From positions 122,210,719-122,274,718 of the forward strand of contig NC_080420.1 in assembly GCF_029873635.1 (NCBI RefSeq): a DNA stretch of 64,000 nt, given 5' to 3'. Each line of letters begins with the position of its first letter. Position 1 is the first letter of the stretch. Positions 25,701 through 35,368 of the stretch are shown here, one piece after another. The translations under genes were made by a program, and so were the position numbers. The notes below the pieces were generated by a model that was given only the letters and a program-made list of their open reading frames with translations, was not told where the DNA came from and searched no databases. The stretch is from Malania oleifera. Its lineage: Eukaryota; Streptophyta; Magnoliopsida; Santalales; Ximeniaceae.

Positions 25701-26675
25701 TTATTGTACGTCGATGACATGTTGATAGTTGTAAGAGATTTAACTGAGGTGAATCAGTTAAAGGGTCTGTTGCCTAAGGAATTTGACATAAAGGATCTTG
25801 GTTCAGCCAAGAAAATACTTGGGATGGAGATTCGCCGTGACAGGACTACAGGAAGATTATGGTTATCTCAGGGTGGTTATGTGCAGAAGGTGTTGGAGAG
25901 GTTTAACATGGTTGATGCAATACCGGTGTGTACACCTCTAGTGAATCATTTCAAGTTGTCTACTGCAAATTGCCCAAGTTCGGATGAGGAAATCTGGGAC
26001 AAGTTAAAGGTCCCCTATGCTAGTGCTGTGGGGATTTTAATGTATGCCATGGTATGTAAGAGGAAAAATTTGGCTTATGCGGTAAGCGTGGTGAGCAAGT
26101 TCCTCTCTTATCTAGGAAGGCAGCATTGGGAAGCCGTCAAATGGATACTTAGATACTTGCCGGGTACATCGGGATATGACATCATGTTCGGCAAGTAACA
26201 GGGTTGTCCTTCAGTTATGGGGTTTGTTGATGCAGATTATGCTGAAGATATGGATGACAGAAGGTCTACAAAGGGATATGTGTTTACCCTTGTAGGAGGA
26301 CTAGCATATTGGACATCCATGGTACAGTCTTTAGTTGCATTGTCCACGATTGAGGCAAAGTATATGACAGTTACCGAAGTTGCAAAGGAAGCCTTATGAC
26401 TTACTGGTTTAGTTAGAGAGCTGGAGTTTCAGCAAGATGGTGTGGTGTTGCATTGTGATAGTCAGAGTGTCATTTACTTGGTGAAGAATCAGGTATACCA
26501 TGCTAGGACCAAGCACATTGATGTGAGGTTCCACAGAGTTCGGGAATTGATTGCTTCGAGTGAACTCGTGTTGGAGAAAGTTCACATATCTGATAATGCA
26601 GCAGATATTCTGACCAAATTAGTTACTATAGAGAAGTTCAAGCATTGCTTGGACTTACTTCATGTCTCCAAGTGA
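22735..26675 (+). pseudogene. gag-pol remnant of Copia B
   Basis: Landmarks in order: gag N-terminus (FDGTRNFGLWQRRVKDIL, about 22775); zinc knuckle CYKCGKKGHLKPEC (about 23430); protease WILDSACSYHMTP (about 23602); pre-integrase LWHLRLGHM (about 23998); integrase YSDVWG and VSFIDDYSQKVWVYF (about 24178-24285); RT ARLVAKGYSQKKGIDYDEIF and QMDAKTVFLHGDLEEQIYM (about 25306-25495) and YVDDM (about 25708); RNase H ADYAEDMDDRRSTKGYVF (about 26228). Typical of the Tork/Tnt1-like branch of Copia by general appearance. Broken, with about eight breaks. Confidence 0.9.
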
Positions 26676-26776
26676 TAAAAGGGAGACATACCCAACCAAG
26701 CGTTTTTAAGTTCAAAGAGAAATAGTTCATGTTTTCGAGATTCTCCTAAGGGGCATATAATTGCCAAGACGAAGAT

Positions 26777-27201
26777 TGTTATTTATGACTCTTATACTTC
26801 TATTTTTATAAGCAAAGAAGGAAGGAGGAAAAATATGAAGGAGGCAGCATAGCAGGACTCGTCGACGAGCGTTGACAAAGGCTCTGAAGCTCGTTGACGA
26901 ATAATTACCGAGAGCAAAAATTTTTCAAATTTCTAGCATTGTCGACGAGAGCCCTGTATTTGTCAACGAAGGGTCTTCTTGGTCTCGTCGATGAGGCCCT
27001 GTGTTTGTCGATGAGAGGCGCTTGGGCTGCAGCAATTTTTCTAAATTTTGAATTTTTGAACATTGAGTGGTTGGACAAACAGGGGGGAAACCTTTGAGGA
27101 ACTTCTATATATGTCATTTGGGCATATTTTGAGAAGGAGGATGATTATTAAAAGAAGTGTATTGTGTACATTTTGATTTCCTTAGTGAAATTTGTGTGTC
27201 A
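26777..27201 (+). repeat. 3' LTR of Copia B (incomplete)
   Basis: Repeats the 5' LTR from TGTTATTTAT through the palindrome cluster to ttagtgaaatttgtgtgtca. The 5' LTR continues beyond this point. Confidence 0.85.
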
Positions 27202-27204
27202 TTG

Positions 27205-28140
27205 CTTATGCGAAATGCTTTGTATGGTCTTAAACAAGCTCTCATGGCTTGGTTTGAGAAGTTCTCTAAAGTACTTTGTTCTTTTGGCTTCCGCTCAAAT
27301 GATCATGATTCTGCCATGTTTACTTGTTATACATCTGCTGGACGTATTATTCTCCTTCTTTATGTAGATGATATGATTTTAACTAAATATGATACAGATG
27401 GAATTGCAAAATTGAAATCAAAGTTGCACCACCACTTTGAGATACTTTCTTGGCATTGAGGTAGCCTATTTTCCTAAAGGTTATCTTATTTCTCAGTCTA
27501 AATATGCAACTAATGTCATTCAAAAAGCCCGTCGTACTGATACTCGAACTGTGGAAACTCATTTTGAACGCAATGTTCATTACACCTGATCTTCTGATGG
27601 GGTTCCATTGGTGGATCCAACTTTATACCGTACTATTGTTGGAAGTTTGGTTTATCTCTCCATCACTCGACTTGATATTACATATGCAATTCATATTGTG
27701 AGTCAGTTTGTCTCCTCTCCCACTACAATTCATTGGGTTGTTGTTCTCCGTATCTTACGTTATATCAGAGGGACATTGTATCAGAGTATATTACTTCCTT
27801 CTACATCTACTTTGAAATTTTGTGCTTATCCTGATGCTGATTGAGCTGCAGATCCTATAGATTGCAAGTCTACATGGTTTCTGTATTTTTCTTGGTGACT
27901 CTCTCATTTCCTAAAGAAGCAAAAAGCAATCTGTAGTTTCTCATTCTTCTACTAAGGTAGAATATCATGTCATGACTTCAACTACTGCTGAAATAGTTTG
28001 GTTGCGTTGGTTACTTGCTAACATGGGTGTCTTACTTGCTGAACCTAGTACTATGTATTGTGACAGCACTAGTGCTATTCAGATTGCTCATAACTCTGTC
28101 TTTCATGAACGTACTAAGCATATTGAAATTGATTGTCGTC
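27205..28140 (+). pseudogene. Copia A RT and RNase H remnants
   Basis: Copia A resumes after element B with ALYGLKQALMAWFEKF (about 27220), LLLYVDDMILT (about 27352, the RT catalytic YVDD), GSLVYLSITRLDITYA and the RNase H landmarks TAEIVWLRWLL and YCDSTSAIQIAHNSVFHERT (about 27980-28115). Broken; the element's 3' end follows the next insert. Confidence 0.87.
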
Positions 28141-28271
28141 TCACATGCAACAACCCGAATAATAATGGAATTTAAATAATAAGAGGAGGGGAAATGGAAA
28201 CGGTAACAGAAAGAGGGAGTTGACTTCGTTGACGACATTGCATTTTGGAAAGAAAAATAAAAAGGGGGTCA

Positions 28272-28528
28272 TCGGGGATTCGTCGACGAATACAGGGGAT
28301 TCGTCGACGAGAGTTTAAGAAAATTCGTCGACGAAGAAATACCGAGAGGGTTTGAGCTGACTGAATTTCGTCGACGAGGTTTTAACATAATTCGTTGACG
28401 AAGACTGAATTTCGTCGACGAAGAAATGCCGAGAGAGGTTTTAAGCCGCCTGAATTTCGTCGACGAGGACTGAATTTCATCGACGAAATTACTGAAGGAC
28501 TCATCAACGAGATGACGTGGCTCGTCGA
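28272..28528. repeat. Palindrome array TTCGTCGACGAA / CTCGTCGACGAG
   Basis: About ten copies in 257 bp of a 10-12-bp self-complementary word centred on GTCGAC, several with single C-to-T or G-to-A changes. Two copies are followed by ataccgagag or atgccgagag. The array ends just upstream of the TATA zone. Confidence 0.92.
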
Positions 28529-28537
28529 CGAATCCAG

Positions 28538-28573
<36 letters not shown>

Positions 28574-28635
28574 AAAATCCGATTTTTAACTTCATTCTTA
28601 AGCCATCTTCGCTCTCTCTTTCTCTCCCCTCCGGT

Positions 28636-28690
<55 letters not shown>
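28538..28690. repeat. (TA)n followed by (CT)n microsatellites in the solo LTR
   Basis: A TA run at about 28540-28571 and a CT run at about 28640-28690. They sit where the LTR promoter and early transcript should be. Confidence 0.93.
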
Positions 28691-28694
<4 letters not shown>

Positions 28695-29349
28695 ATTTTT
28701 GGGCCATATTTACGACGGATCAACAATCTGAAGTCACCACGACGCTCCTGGGGAAGTTCTCTCCAATTCTGCCGGAGCGGATCGTTGGTGAAAGCTAGTT
28801 AGAAATCATCCCTGAGTTGAAGTAAGGCTTTTTAAGCCGAATTTGGTCTTGCGATAGTTATAGGAAATGATGTATGCATGAAAATACTGAAGTTTAATAC
28901 TGAGAATTTTCAATTTCAGGGTATTGATCAGGAAATCCTACGGGGGTTAGGCTAGGATATTTTAGGGGCTTTCTCAGTAGCCAAGTAAGGGAATAAACTA
29001 AAGCAGTTATTTTCCATGCAAATTATTATTAATTATGAGTAAATCCATTTTTAGAAAAGCACATGCTATATTTGTATATCACATATGAAATGTATGTTTG
29101 GAAAATACTGATATCATGATTAAAATGTATATGTATGTATGAGATGCCAGAAATGATAATTTTAGAATATGAAGTATGACTTTAAACGGCACATGTGTGG
29201 CATGAACATTATTTTATATGAAGTGAATCATGATATGAATGATTTTACGAGCAAAGCATATTTTCAGATATTTTGAAAGGACGAGTTATGTTTTATTGAG
29301 TTTGATGAATATATGATAAATGAGTTATTTTTAGAATGTAAATACCTGA

Positions 29350-29585
29350 AACGATTCTGGCGTGAGGCCATATTTATGTTATATGCACAAGGCCGTATTC
29401 ATGTTATCGGCACGAGGCTGTATTTACGATTTCGGCATGAGGCCATATTTATGATTTCGGCGCGAGGTCGTATTTATGTTATCGGCACGAGGCCATATTT
29501 ACGATATATTCGGCACGAGGCTGTAATTGCGATACATTAGGCACGAGGCCGTAATTGCGATATATTAGGCACGAGGTCGTAATGA
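29350..29585. repeat. Tandem repeat, about 29-bp unit, about eight copies
   Basis: Units of the form ggcacgaggccgtatttatg with c/t changes, separated by ttatcgg or atattcgg-like spacers. Specific to this LTR copy. Confidence 0.9.
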
Positions 29586-30470
29586 TGTTATGTATGATCA
29601 TGTATTATATGTTATCACAACCAGGATGTTAGTTTAGTTCAGTTCAGAGGCTCGGTACCGTAGCTTATAGATTAGATGTTTATGATCAGATTAGTGCTAA
29701 CCATCCCATAAGGGGATGGGAGATGGATAGTCGATGTGGCTTTCAGTAGAGTGTGGACGTCCACCTGGCAGTCCGGACCAGAGTGTAGCTAGCCCATCAT
29801 ACTTATAGACATATTTGACTCAGTAGTGGTCGGCCAGCCATTGTCAGGTCCCGCCTTCGGGCTACACAACCCGTCATGGGGGGTAATACATGGCATTAGC
29901 TAGCTATTCATCCTGAGTATATGTTTTCAGTATTATCATTATAATAGATACATTACTTATGATATGATTTACTAGTAAATATGAAAGTATATGATGATTT
30001 ATTATATGATGATGAATGTTTACAGAAATATGAAATGTACTGTATATGTATAATTGCATAAAATGTTCATGTTGCCACACAGCTGTATTTAGTTTATTTT
30101 CCCTTCCTGAGAAGTGCCTCACCCCCAAACTTAATTAATTTTTCAGGAGCCCCTAAGAGATCGGCGGATCAAAGCGCTGTTGAGCTAGTGAGATTATCCT
30201 GTGAGGAGGGTAAGATTTTGTAATAGGGTCAGAGTTATTTTGTGTTTAACCCTAGAGATATTTTGATGCATATGAGGATGTATAGAAGTTCAATTTTATA
30301 ATGTTAAAGAAAACTCTGGTATTATGCTTTATGGATGGATGTTGAATTTTATGTTTACTGCTACGTAGAATTCCGCTGTGCTTGACAGGTATCCCCATTA
30401 CCCACGGGTTCGGGTTGACCACTTTATCTATTATGTAACATTTTATATTAAGAAATTGAGGGACGTTACA

Positions 30471-30635
30471 TCACATGTCATCATCTTCGCTTGGGTACCA
30501 TCTCTCTCCCATTCATTTCCTTTACCATGCAGTTGGCTGACTTCTTCACAAAGTCCCACACTATTAGTCGTTTCCAGTTTCTACTCGACAAACTCTCAAT
30601 GCTTTTGGTTGTGCCATCGTGAGTTTGAGGGGGGA
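30471..30635 (+). pseudogene. Copia A 3' end of RNase H, 3' UTR and polypurine tract
   Basis: Sequence after the solo LTR resumes the end of Copia A pol (MQLADFFTKS-type words near 30525, the usual C-terminal RNase H region). It ends in the polypurine tract tttgaggggggatg just before the right LTR. Confidence 0.8.
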
Positions 30636-30887
30636 TGTTAGATAATATATATTATTTAGGGGCATTTTAGTCTATGGACATATATTAGGTTTAGGTTTAT
30701 TCTATTATATATTCCCTTGTATTGAGTTGTAAAGTATGCATTTTGGTGTAGTTGCTCGCCTATGTGCGACTACCCTCGATCTCTGCCTCTTTGTAATCTC
30801 TGTCTCTCTCTCTGTAACGACTCGAAAAATAATGGTATTTAAATAATGAAGAGAGAGAAATGAAATTAGTAACAGAAGGAGGCAGTA

Positions 30888-31132
30888 GACTTCGTCGACG
30901 AATGCTTTGCGTTCGTTGACGACATTGCATTTTGGAGAATATAATTTCAAGAATTTTCGGGATTCATCGATGAATGTCTTCAGGATCTCGTCGACGAGGT
31001 TCCGTTTCGTAGACGAGAAAATACTGAGCGAGGATTTTTGGGCTACTCTGAATTTCGTCGATGAATGATAAGGTTCGTCGACGAATTTACTAAAGGACTC
31101 GTCGACGAGGTGACGTGTCTCGTCAACGAATC
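30888..31132. repeat. Palindrome array in solo LTR 30813-32777
   Basis: About nine copies of ttcgtcgacgaa / ctcgtcgacgag and one-base variants in 245 bp, ending 6 bp before the TATA box. Confidence 0.9.
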
Positions 31133-31138
31133 TGGCCT

Positions 31139-31147
31139 TATAAATAG
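31139..31147 (+). promoter_or_regulatory. TATA box of the solo LTR
   Basis: TATAAATAG. The same nine bases occur at the same place in the related LTRs at 14434-14442 and 62008-62016 (both minus strand). Confidence 0.75.
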
Positions 31148-32819
31148 TGCAAACTCGAATTTTTATTCAAATTTCAGTGCTCTCTCTCTCTCTCCTCTTT
31201 CTCTCTCCTACCGTCCCTCTCCCTTCTCTCTTCGATTTTGGCCCCTCCAGTCGCCGGATCGACGATCTGAAGCCATCATGATGCTCCTGGCAAAGTTCTC
31301 TGCAAGTCTGCCAGAGCGAATTGTTGGTAAAACGAAGTTGAATTTCATCCCGAATCCAGGGTAAGGTCTTTTATTCAGTTTTTGGCTTTCTAGAAGTTGT
31401 AGGAAATGATGTAGGCCAAGAAATATTGATGTTTTGTTATAAGATTTATGGTTTTTAGGGTGTTGAGTGGAGAACCCTGCGGGTGTTGGATCCGTTATAG
31501 TAAGAGATTTTTAGTAGGAACCAGGTAAGAGAAATATGTTATACTAGGAAATTTTAAAATATTATACAGTTTATTAAATTATGAATATTATGTATTAAAG
31601 TATGGTGTGGCTTGAGAATATAAATATAGTACAGAAATATGTTTTACAGTATTTTCGTGTGTTATGTTTTACAGAATATACAAACAGTGGCTATGTTTTA
31701 TAGTAATTACAGAATACCATGATTATACAGTTGATACAGATACAATTTACAACACCATGACATATAGCTTTAGAGTTTATTACAGAAACACAGTTGATAT
31801 AGATACAGTTTTCTACAACGTCATGGTTTATACAGTTATTACAGAATCATGGTAAAACAGATAGTTGTATATATAAAGATGTATATAGTATCAGATCCTA
31901 TTGGACCATACAGTTTACAGAGCACGGTATCGTAGCTACATACAGTTTATAGAATGCAACCACCTATTCAGATAATACGTGGTATAAAGGTCGATCGCAT
32001 AGAGCCCACGAGTGGACAGGCTCCCCATCAGATATGGGTTGAGGAGGGCTGATCAGACTATGGAGTATAGTGATTTATTCCTAGTTGGCTAGCCAGGGTA
32101 AATCCCACCTATGGGCCGCACAACCTTGTCATGAGGGGTTAAATCATAACACACAATTATCTATAGGGAAGTTTACAGTTATTATTATGTTTATACAGCT
32201 TTATAGAAATAGAAAATATATACATATATTAGCAGTATTTTGAATAGAAACCTAAAGTACAAAAATGTTAAGCAACAGGAAAAAAGATGAAGACTACATT
32301 TCTAGTATTGTGCTTTATAGATTCAGTGACAAATGATTATATGAAAACAGGTTTGCATAATATTGTAACTCATTTGCGACACACTAGTAATAACATATTT
32401 TGTCTTACTGAGCGTTGGCTCATCGCAGAATTGAATAATTTTTCAGGTGATCCAAGTAGGCGAGCAGATCAGGCTCGTAGATAGAGGGGCTCCAGTACTG
32501 CCCTGTTAGCAGATAGTGAGTATGTTTGTGGAGGATTTTTGTATATCCTAGCATAGTTGGGGATATTTTGGCAATAGTGATATGTGTATATTTTGGAAAA
32601 CATGTTAGCACTCTGGTATTGTATTGTATATAATTATGTAAGGATATGTTTATGTGATTTTTGCTTCTTGCTGCTTAGGTTAATGATTGGGTTCAATCCA
32701 GTATGATATCAAAGCATGTTAAATATCCTAGTATAAAAAAAAAAAAAAAAACCCCAGTTAAATAGCGGGTCGTTACACTCTCTCTCTTTTGCATTTGGAT
32801 TATGAACTTTAACAAGACA

Positions 32820-34071
32820 AAAGTGAACAAACAAATCAAAAACATACATAGACCATATCTAAAAATATTGATACTATGTGAAATATTATAGGTCATATTA
32901 ATTTAGGTTGGCGAGTTGAACTTTTGAAGAAGTTGGGATTCATAAGTTTTTGAAGAATGCTAGTTATGTTTAGATCAAAAGGTATTACTAACCCAATAAA
33001 AACTTTAACTTGTCATAAATCTCGAATTAGTCATTTGTACTATATCTCAATCTCTTACAAATCCTCAATCAATTATACATACTAAAGTTTCAAGTTGAGA
33101 TTGATTAAAACATGAACATGGCTCGACTTGATTCATTTGTTATAATCTCTTTAAAATTAGGCTTAAGAATTGTTTTTTTATTCATAAATGAACTCATACC
33201 AGTGTTTTGGAAGCTTAAGTTGCTTGTGAGCGCATTTTAATCCATTTGTAGTTCTAATCATCTAGTGCCTTTTTCTATACTTTGTTTCTTGAATGAAATA
33301 GAACATCTTCTAAATATATCGTAATAGTAAAAAATTGGGATTTTCGTGTGAAAAAGTATGCGACTAAACCTAAATGAGTTATCCGTTTCTGTGTATTTCG
33401 AGGTCAATGTTAATTCAAAAAATAGGGATAGTTAATTAAGATTATTCACATTTTAGTTTGCAATGGAAGGGAAATTTTGAAAAAGATAATATAAAAATAC
33501 TATGATTTGTGTTGTGATAAAAATGGTTTAATTCCTCCAAAAAAATACCTAAGAGTTAATTTTAAGTATTTGAGTAAAAATTACAGGTTGCTCCAATACT
33601 TGAAAAGACAAATAAAAAATATTATTTTTAAAATACAAATTATGCATAGATAATTATGTAATATTTTTAAAAATTAAAAGTCCCTAAAGCAAACTAAAAC
33701 GACGGACAAAATCAATTATTAAATTTCCAAAATTTGTAATTTGTAATTTTTAAAAATTTTATAAAACAAACTTTTTAAATGCTCATAAATCATTTAGACC
33801 CTCTCTAAGCAAACATTAATTTCCCATAATAATAATAATAATTCAAATAGAGTAAATACATTCACATTCACGCTTTAAATCAAAGTATAATAATTAATTA
33901 ATTAATTAAAATAAGAGAGAGCAGAGAGAGAAGCAAAGTAATAATTACCAGTAAGGAAAGGACGCGTGTGTGTGCTTCCGTTTTTATTTTCTTTTTTATT
34001 TTTCCTTTTTCAATTTTTTCGGCTTTTAAAGTCTCTCCCTCTCCCCCCTTCTCCACTTTCCTTGTGAACCA
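32820..34071. other. AT-rich intergenic DNA upstream of the bHLH gene
   Basis: No gene or clear element seen. The last part, from about 33900, becomes purine/pyrimidine-asymmetric and probably belongs to the promoter of the bHLH gene. Confidence 0.5.
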
Positions 34072-34750
34072 ATTCTCTCTCTCTCGCTCTCTCTCTCTCT
34101 CCATCCTCTCTGACCTTCAAACCGGCGATCAACCACCACCTCCTCATCGAAGGTCCCCTACCGGAACGAACTAGGTGGAGGAAAAGCGCTTGCAACATCA
34201 TTAATTTGTTGCTTTTCTTCTTCTTGAAGGTGTCAATCTTTGAATTTCTTGGTTGCAAGTTTTGCTTTTTTTTTTTTTTTTTTCGGGTCTAATTTTGATG
34301 GTTTGAGCTTCAATCAAATTCAGTTTTAAACGAAAAGAAACTGTGAGAGTGATCGATCCTTCTGATCTTCCTAGTTTGATATCGAATTCCCTTTTGTGTT
34401 CGTAATTTTAAGACATTTTCTTTATTCAAGAGATAGTGTCAGCGTTGTTTAATTTCCTCCTCCTCCTGCCCTCCTCCTGCGATTTTTTTTTTTTTTTTGA
34501 ATTTCTGAACTGTTTTTTAATCCTGTCTCTAATGATTATATCTTGTTATAATTTTGATATTATGCTTGAGATTAAATTCAAATCGTTCGTTTGTAAACTG
34601 AAATGAAGCCGTGGAACTGGTCTTTTTTTTCCGATCTCCGTTCTTTCTCTTCGAATTTGCTTTTAATGCTACTGTTTTGAAACAGTGTATTTATTCCAGA
34701 GAATAATACTAGTTGTTGAATTGTACCGCAGATTCGCAATTGGCAGATTC
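34072..34750 (+). promoter_or_regulatory. 5' leader region of the bHLH gene
   Basis: A CT-rich tract (tctctctctcgctctctctc, from about 34073) resembles plant core-promoter pyrimidine patches. Between it and the start codon are T-rich stretches and two possible acceptors (accgcag near 34731 and ttggcag near 34747), so a 5' UTR intron is possible but not shown. Confidence 0.35.
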
Positions 34751-35368
34751 ATGGCGTCGTCGTCGTCACTTCTCTCGAATCAGGGATCGAACTCGTCCCA
34801 ACCGCGAGAGTCGAAAAGGAAGAAGAGACGGAAAATCGGAGCAGAATCTCAAGATCAGAACAACAGCAGGAACCAAACGAGGTGGAGGAGCCAAACCGAA
34901 CAACAGATCTATTCCACTAAACTTTACGAAGCTCTCCGGCACGTCCGCCGGAATTCGCCGTTGACGGCTAGTGCTCCGGGAGGCCGCGCGGTTCGGGAGG
35001 CCGCCGACCGAGTTCTTGCCGTCGCCGCCAAGGGCAGAACCCGGTGGAGTCGGGCGATTCTCGCGAGTCGCCTCGGTATGAGATTCAGAAACAAGCACAA
35101 GAAGGCGAACGCGAGGGCGACCGGCGATGGCCGCTTGAGGAAGACACGGGAGCGAGCGGTTTTGATGAAGAAGAAGAGGTTACCGGCTCTGCAGAGGCGC
35201 GTGCGAGTCCTCGGCCGGTTGGTTCCCGGTTGCCGCAAACTCTCCTTCTCCAGTCTTCTGGAAGAAGCCACTGACTATGTAGCGGCTCTGGAGATGCAAG
35301 TCAGAGCCATGGCTCAGCTCGCCAGCATCCTCTCCGGCACCGGCGGTCTACCTGGTACTTCCGGTTGA
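34751..35368 (+). CDS. bHLH149: Atypical bHLH transcription regulator, bHLH147/148/149 (AIF) type
   Basis: An intronless frame of 205 residues from an ATG at 34751. An in-frame ATG 66 bases upstream is less likely because the family proteins begin MASS-like. Residues 22-28 (KRKKRRK) look like a nuclear localisation signal. Residues 44-60 ([17 protein letters not shown]), 81-110 ([10 protein letters not shown], then [11 protein letters not shown]) and 144-190 ([20 protein letters not shown], then [17 protein letters not shown]) match the family as I remember it. Helix 1 is about 145-158 and helix 2 about 166-190. The basic region lacks the usual His-Glu-Arg DNA-contact residues. Arabidopsis relatives (ATBS1-interacting factors) are non-DNA-binding or weakly binding partners that restrain growth-promoting bHLH proteins in brassinosteroid and light responses. 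The coding part is much more GC-rich than its surroundings. Subfamily assignment is firm; which of bHLH147, 148 or 149 it corresponds to is not. Confidence 0.93.
   Translation: MASSSSLLSNQGSNSSQPRESKRKKRRKIGAESQDQNNSRNQTRWRSQTEQQIYSTKLYEALRHVRRNSPLTASAPGGRAVREAADRVLAVAAKGRTRWSRAILASRLGMRFRNKHKKANARATGDGRLRKTRERAVLMKKKRLPALQRRVRVLGRLVPGCRKLSFSSLLEEATDYVAALEMQVRAMAQLASILSGTGGLPGTSG

Larger units (their letters stand above)
20969..27201 (+). mobile_element. Copia element B, broken, nested in Copia A
   Basis: The 5' LTR is 20969-22710 (about 575 bp once the hAT insert is excluded). The 3' LTR is 26777 to about 27201, incomplete compared with the 5' copy. Both begin TGTTATTTAT and share cttatacttctatttttata. 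The primer-binding site ttggtatcagagc follows the 5' LTR. Gag, CCHC zinc knuckle, protease, integrase, RT and RNase H lie in Copia order between 22735 and 26675. All domains are recognisable but the reading frame is broken about eight times. LTR copies differ by roughly five per hundred where aligned by eye, so an age of a few million years or less is likely. It sits within the RT region of Copia A and is therefore younger than A. Related to element C at 44664. Confidence 0.93.
28146..30470 (+). mobile_element. Solo LTR, Gypsy-type, in Copia A RNase H region
   Basis: A 2,325-bp block between perfect tcaca duplications (28141-28145 and 30471-30475). Ends are TGCAACAACCC and GGGACGTTACA. It contains about ten GTCGACGA palindromes or variants (28272-28528), an AT-rich TATA zone (about 28538-28571), a (CT)n run, then a ctgccggagcggatcgttgg-type leader block. 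Later come a tandem-repeat zone, ggctcggtaccgtagc (29650) and cacaacccgtcatgggg (about 29866). No coding interior. Confidence 0.92.
30813..32777 (+). mobile_element. Solo LTR, Gypsy-type, inside the Copia A 3' LTR
   Basis: A 1,965-bp block between ctctc duplications (30808-30812, 32778-32782; the site is a CT repeat, so the exact length is soft). Perfect 9-bp inverted ends TGTAACGAC / GTCGTTACA. A palindrome cluster (30888-31132) is followed by TATAAATAG (31139-31147), a CT-rich leader and ctgccagagcgaattgttgg. Then come a tandem-repeat zone (about 31640-31860), gagcacggtatcgtagcta (about 31919) and gccgcacaaccttgtcatg (about 32118). Close relative of the 3' LTR of Gypsy D at 60379-62352. Confidence 0.92.
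11901..32814 (+). mobile_element. Copia element A, old and broken, split by five nested insertions
   Basis: An LTR retrotransposon bounded by the perfect 5-bp target duplication agaca (11896-11900 and 32815-32819). LTRs begin TGTTAGATAAT and end ACTTTAACA. The left LTR is 11901-12109; the right starts at 30636 after a polypurine tract and ends at 32814, with a solo LTR inside it. The primer-binding site tagtatcagagc follows the left LTR directly and fits initiator Met tRNA. Gag, protease, integrase, RT and RNase H remnants occur in Copia order (protease before integrase before RT). Without the insertions the element would be about 4.4 kb. It is broken, with many breaks beyond the insertions. 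By eye the two LTRs differ at roughly one site in twenty, suggesting an age in the low millions of years at usual plant rates. Confidence 0.93.
30636..32814 (+). repeat. 3' LTR of Copia A, interrupted by a solo LTR
   Basis: LTR sequence at 30636-30812 and 32783-32814 matches the 5' LTR. The 30813-32777 block lies within its CT run. Confidence 0.9.

Noticed and set aside
28272-28528. CRISPR-like array of regularly repeated words
   Set aside because: Spacing is irregular, units are short palindromes within an LTR, and the DNA is plant nuclear.
34924-35271. Minus-strand open frame of 115 residues
   Set aside because: Shadow of the GC-rich bHLH coding sequence on the opposite strand.
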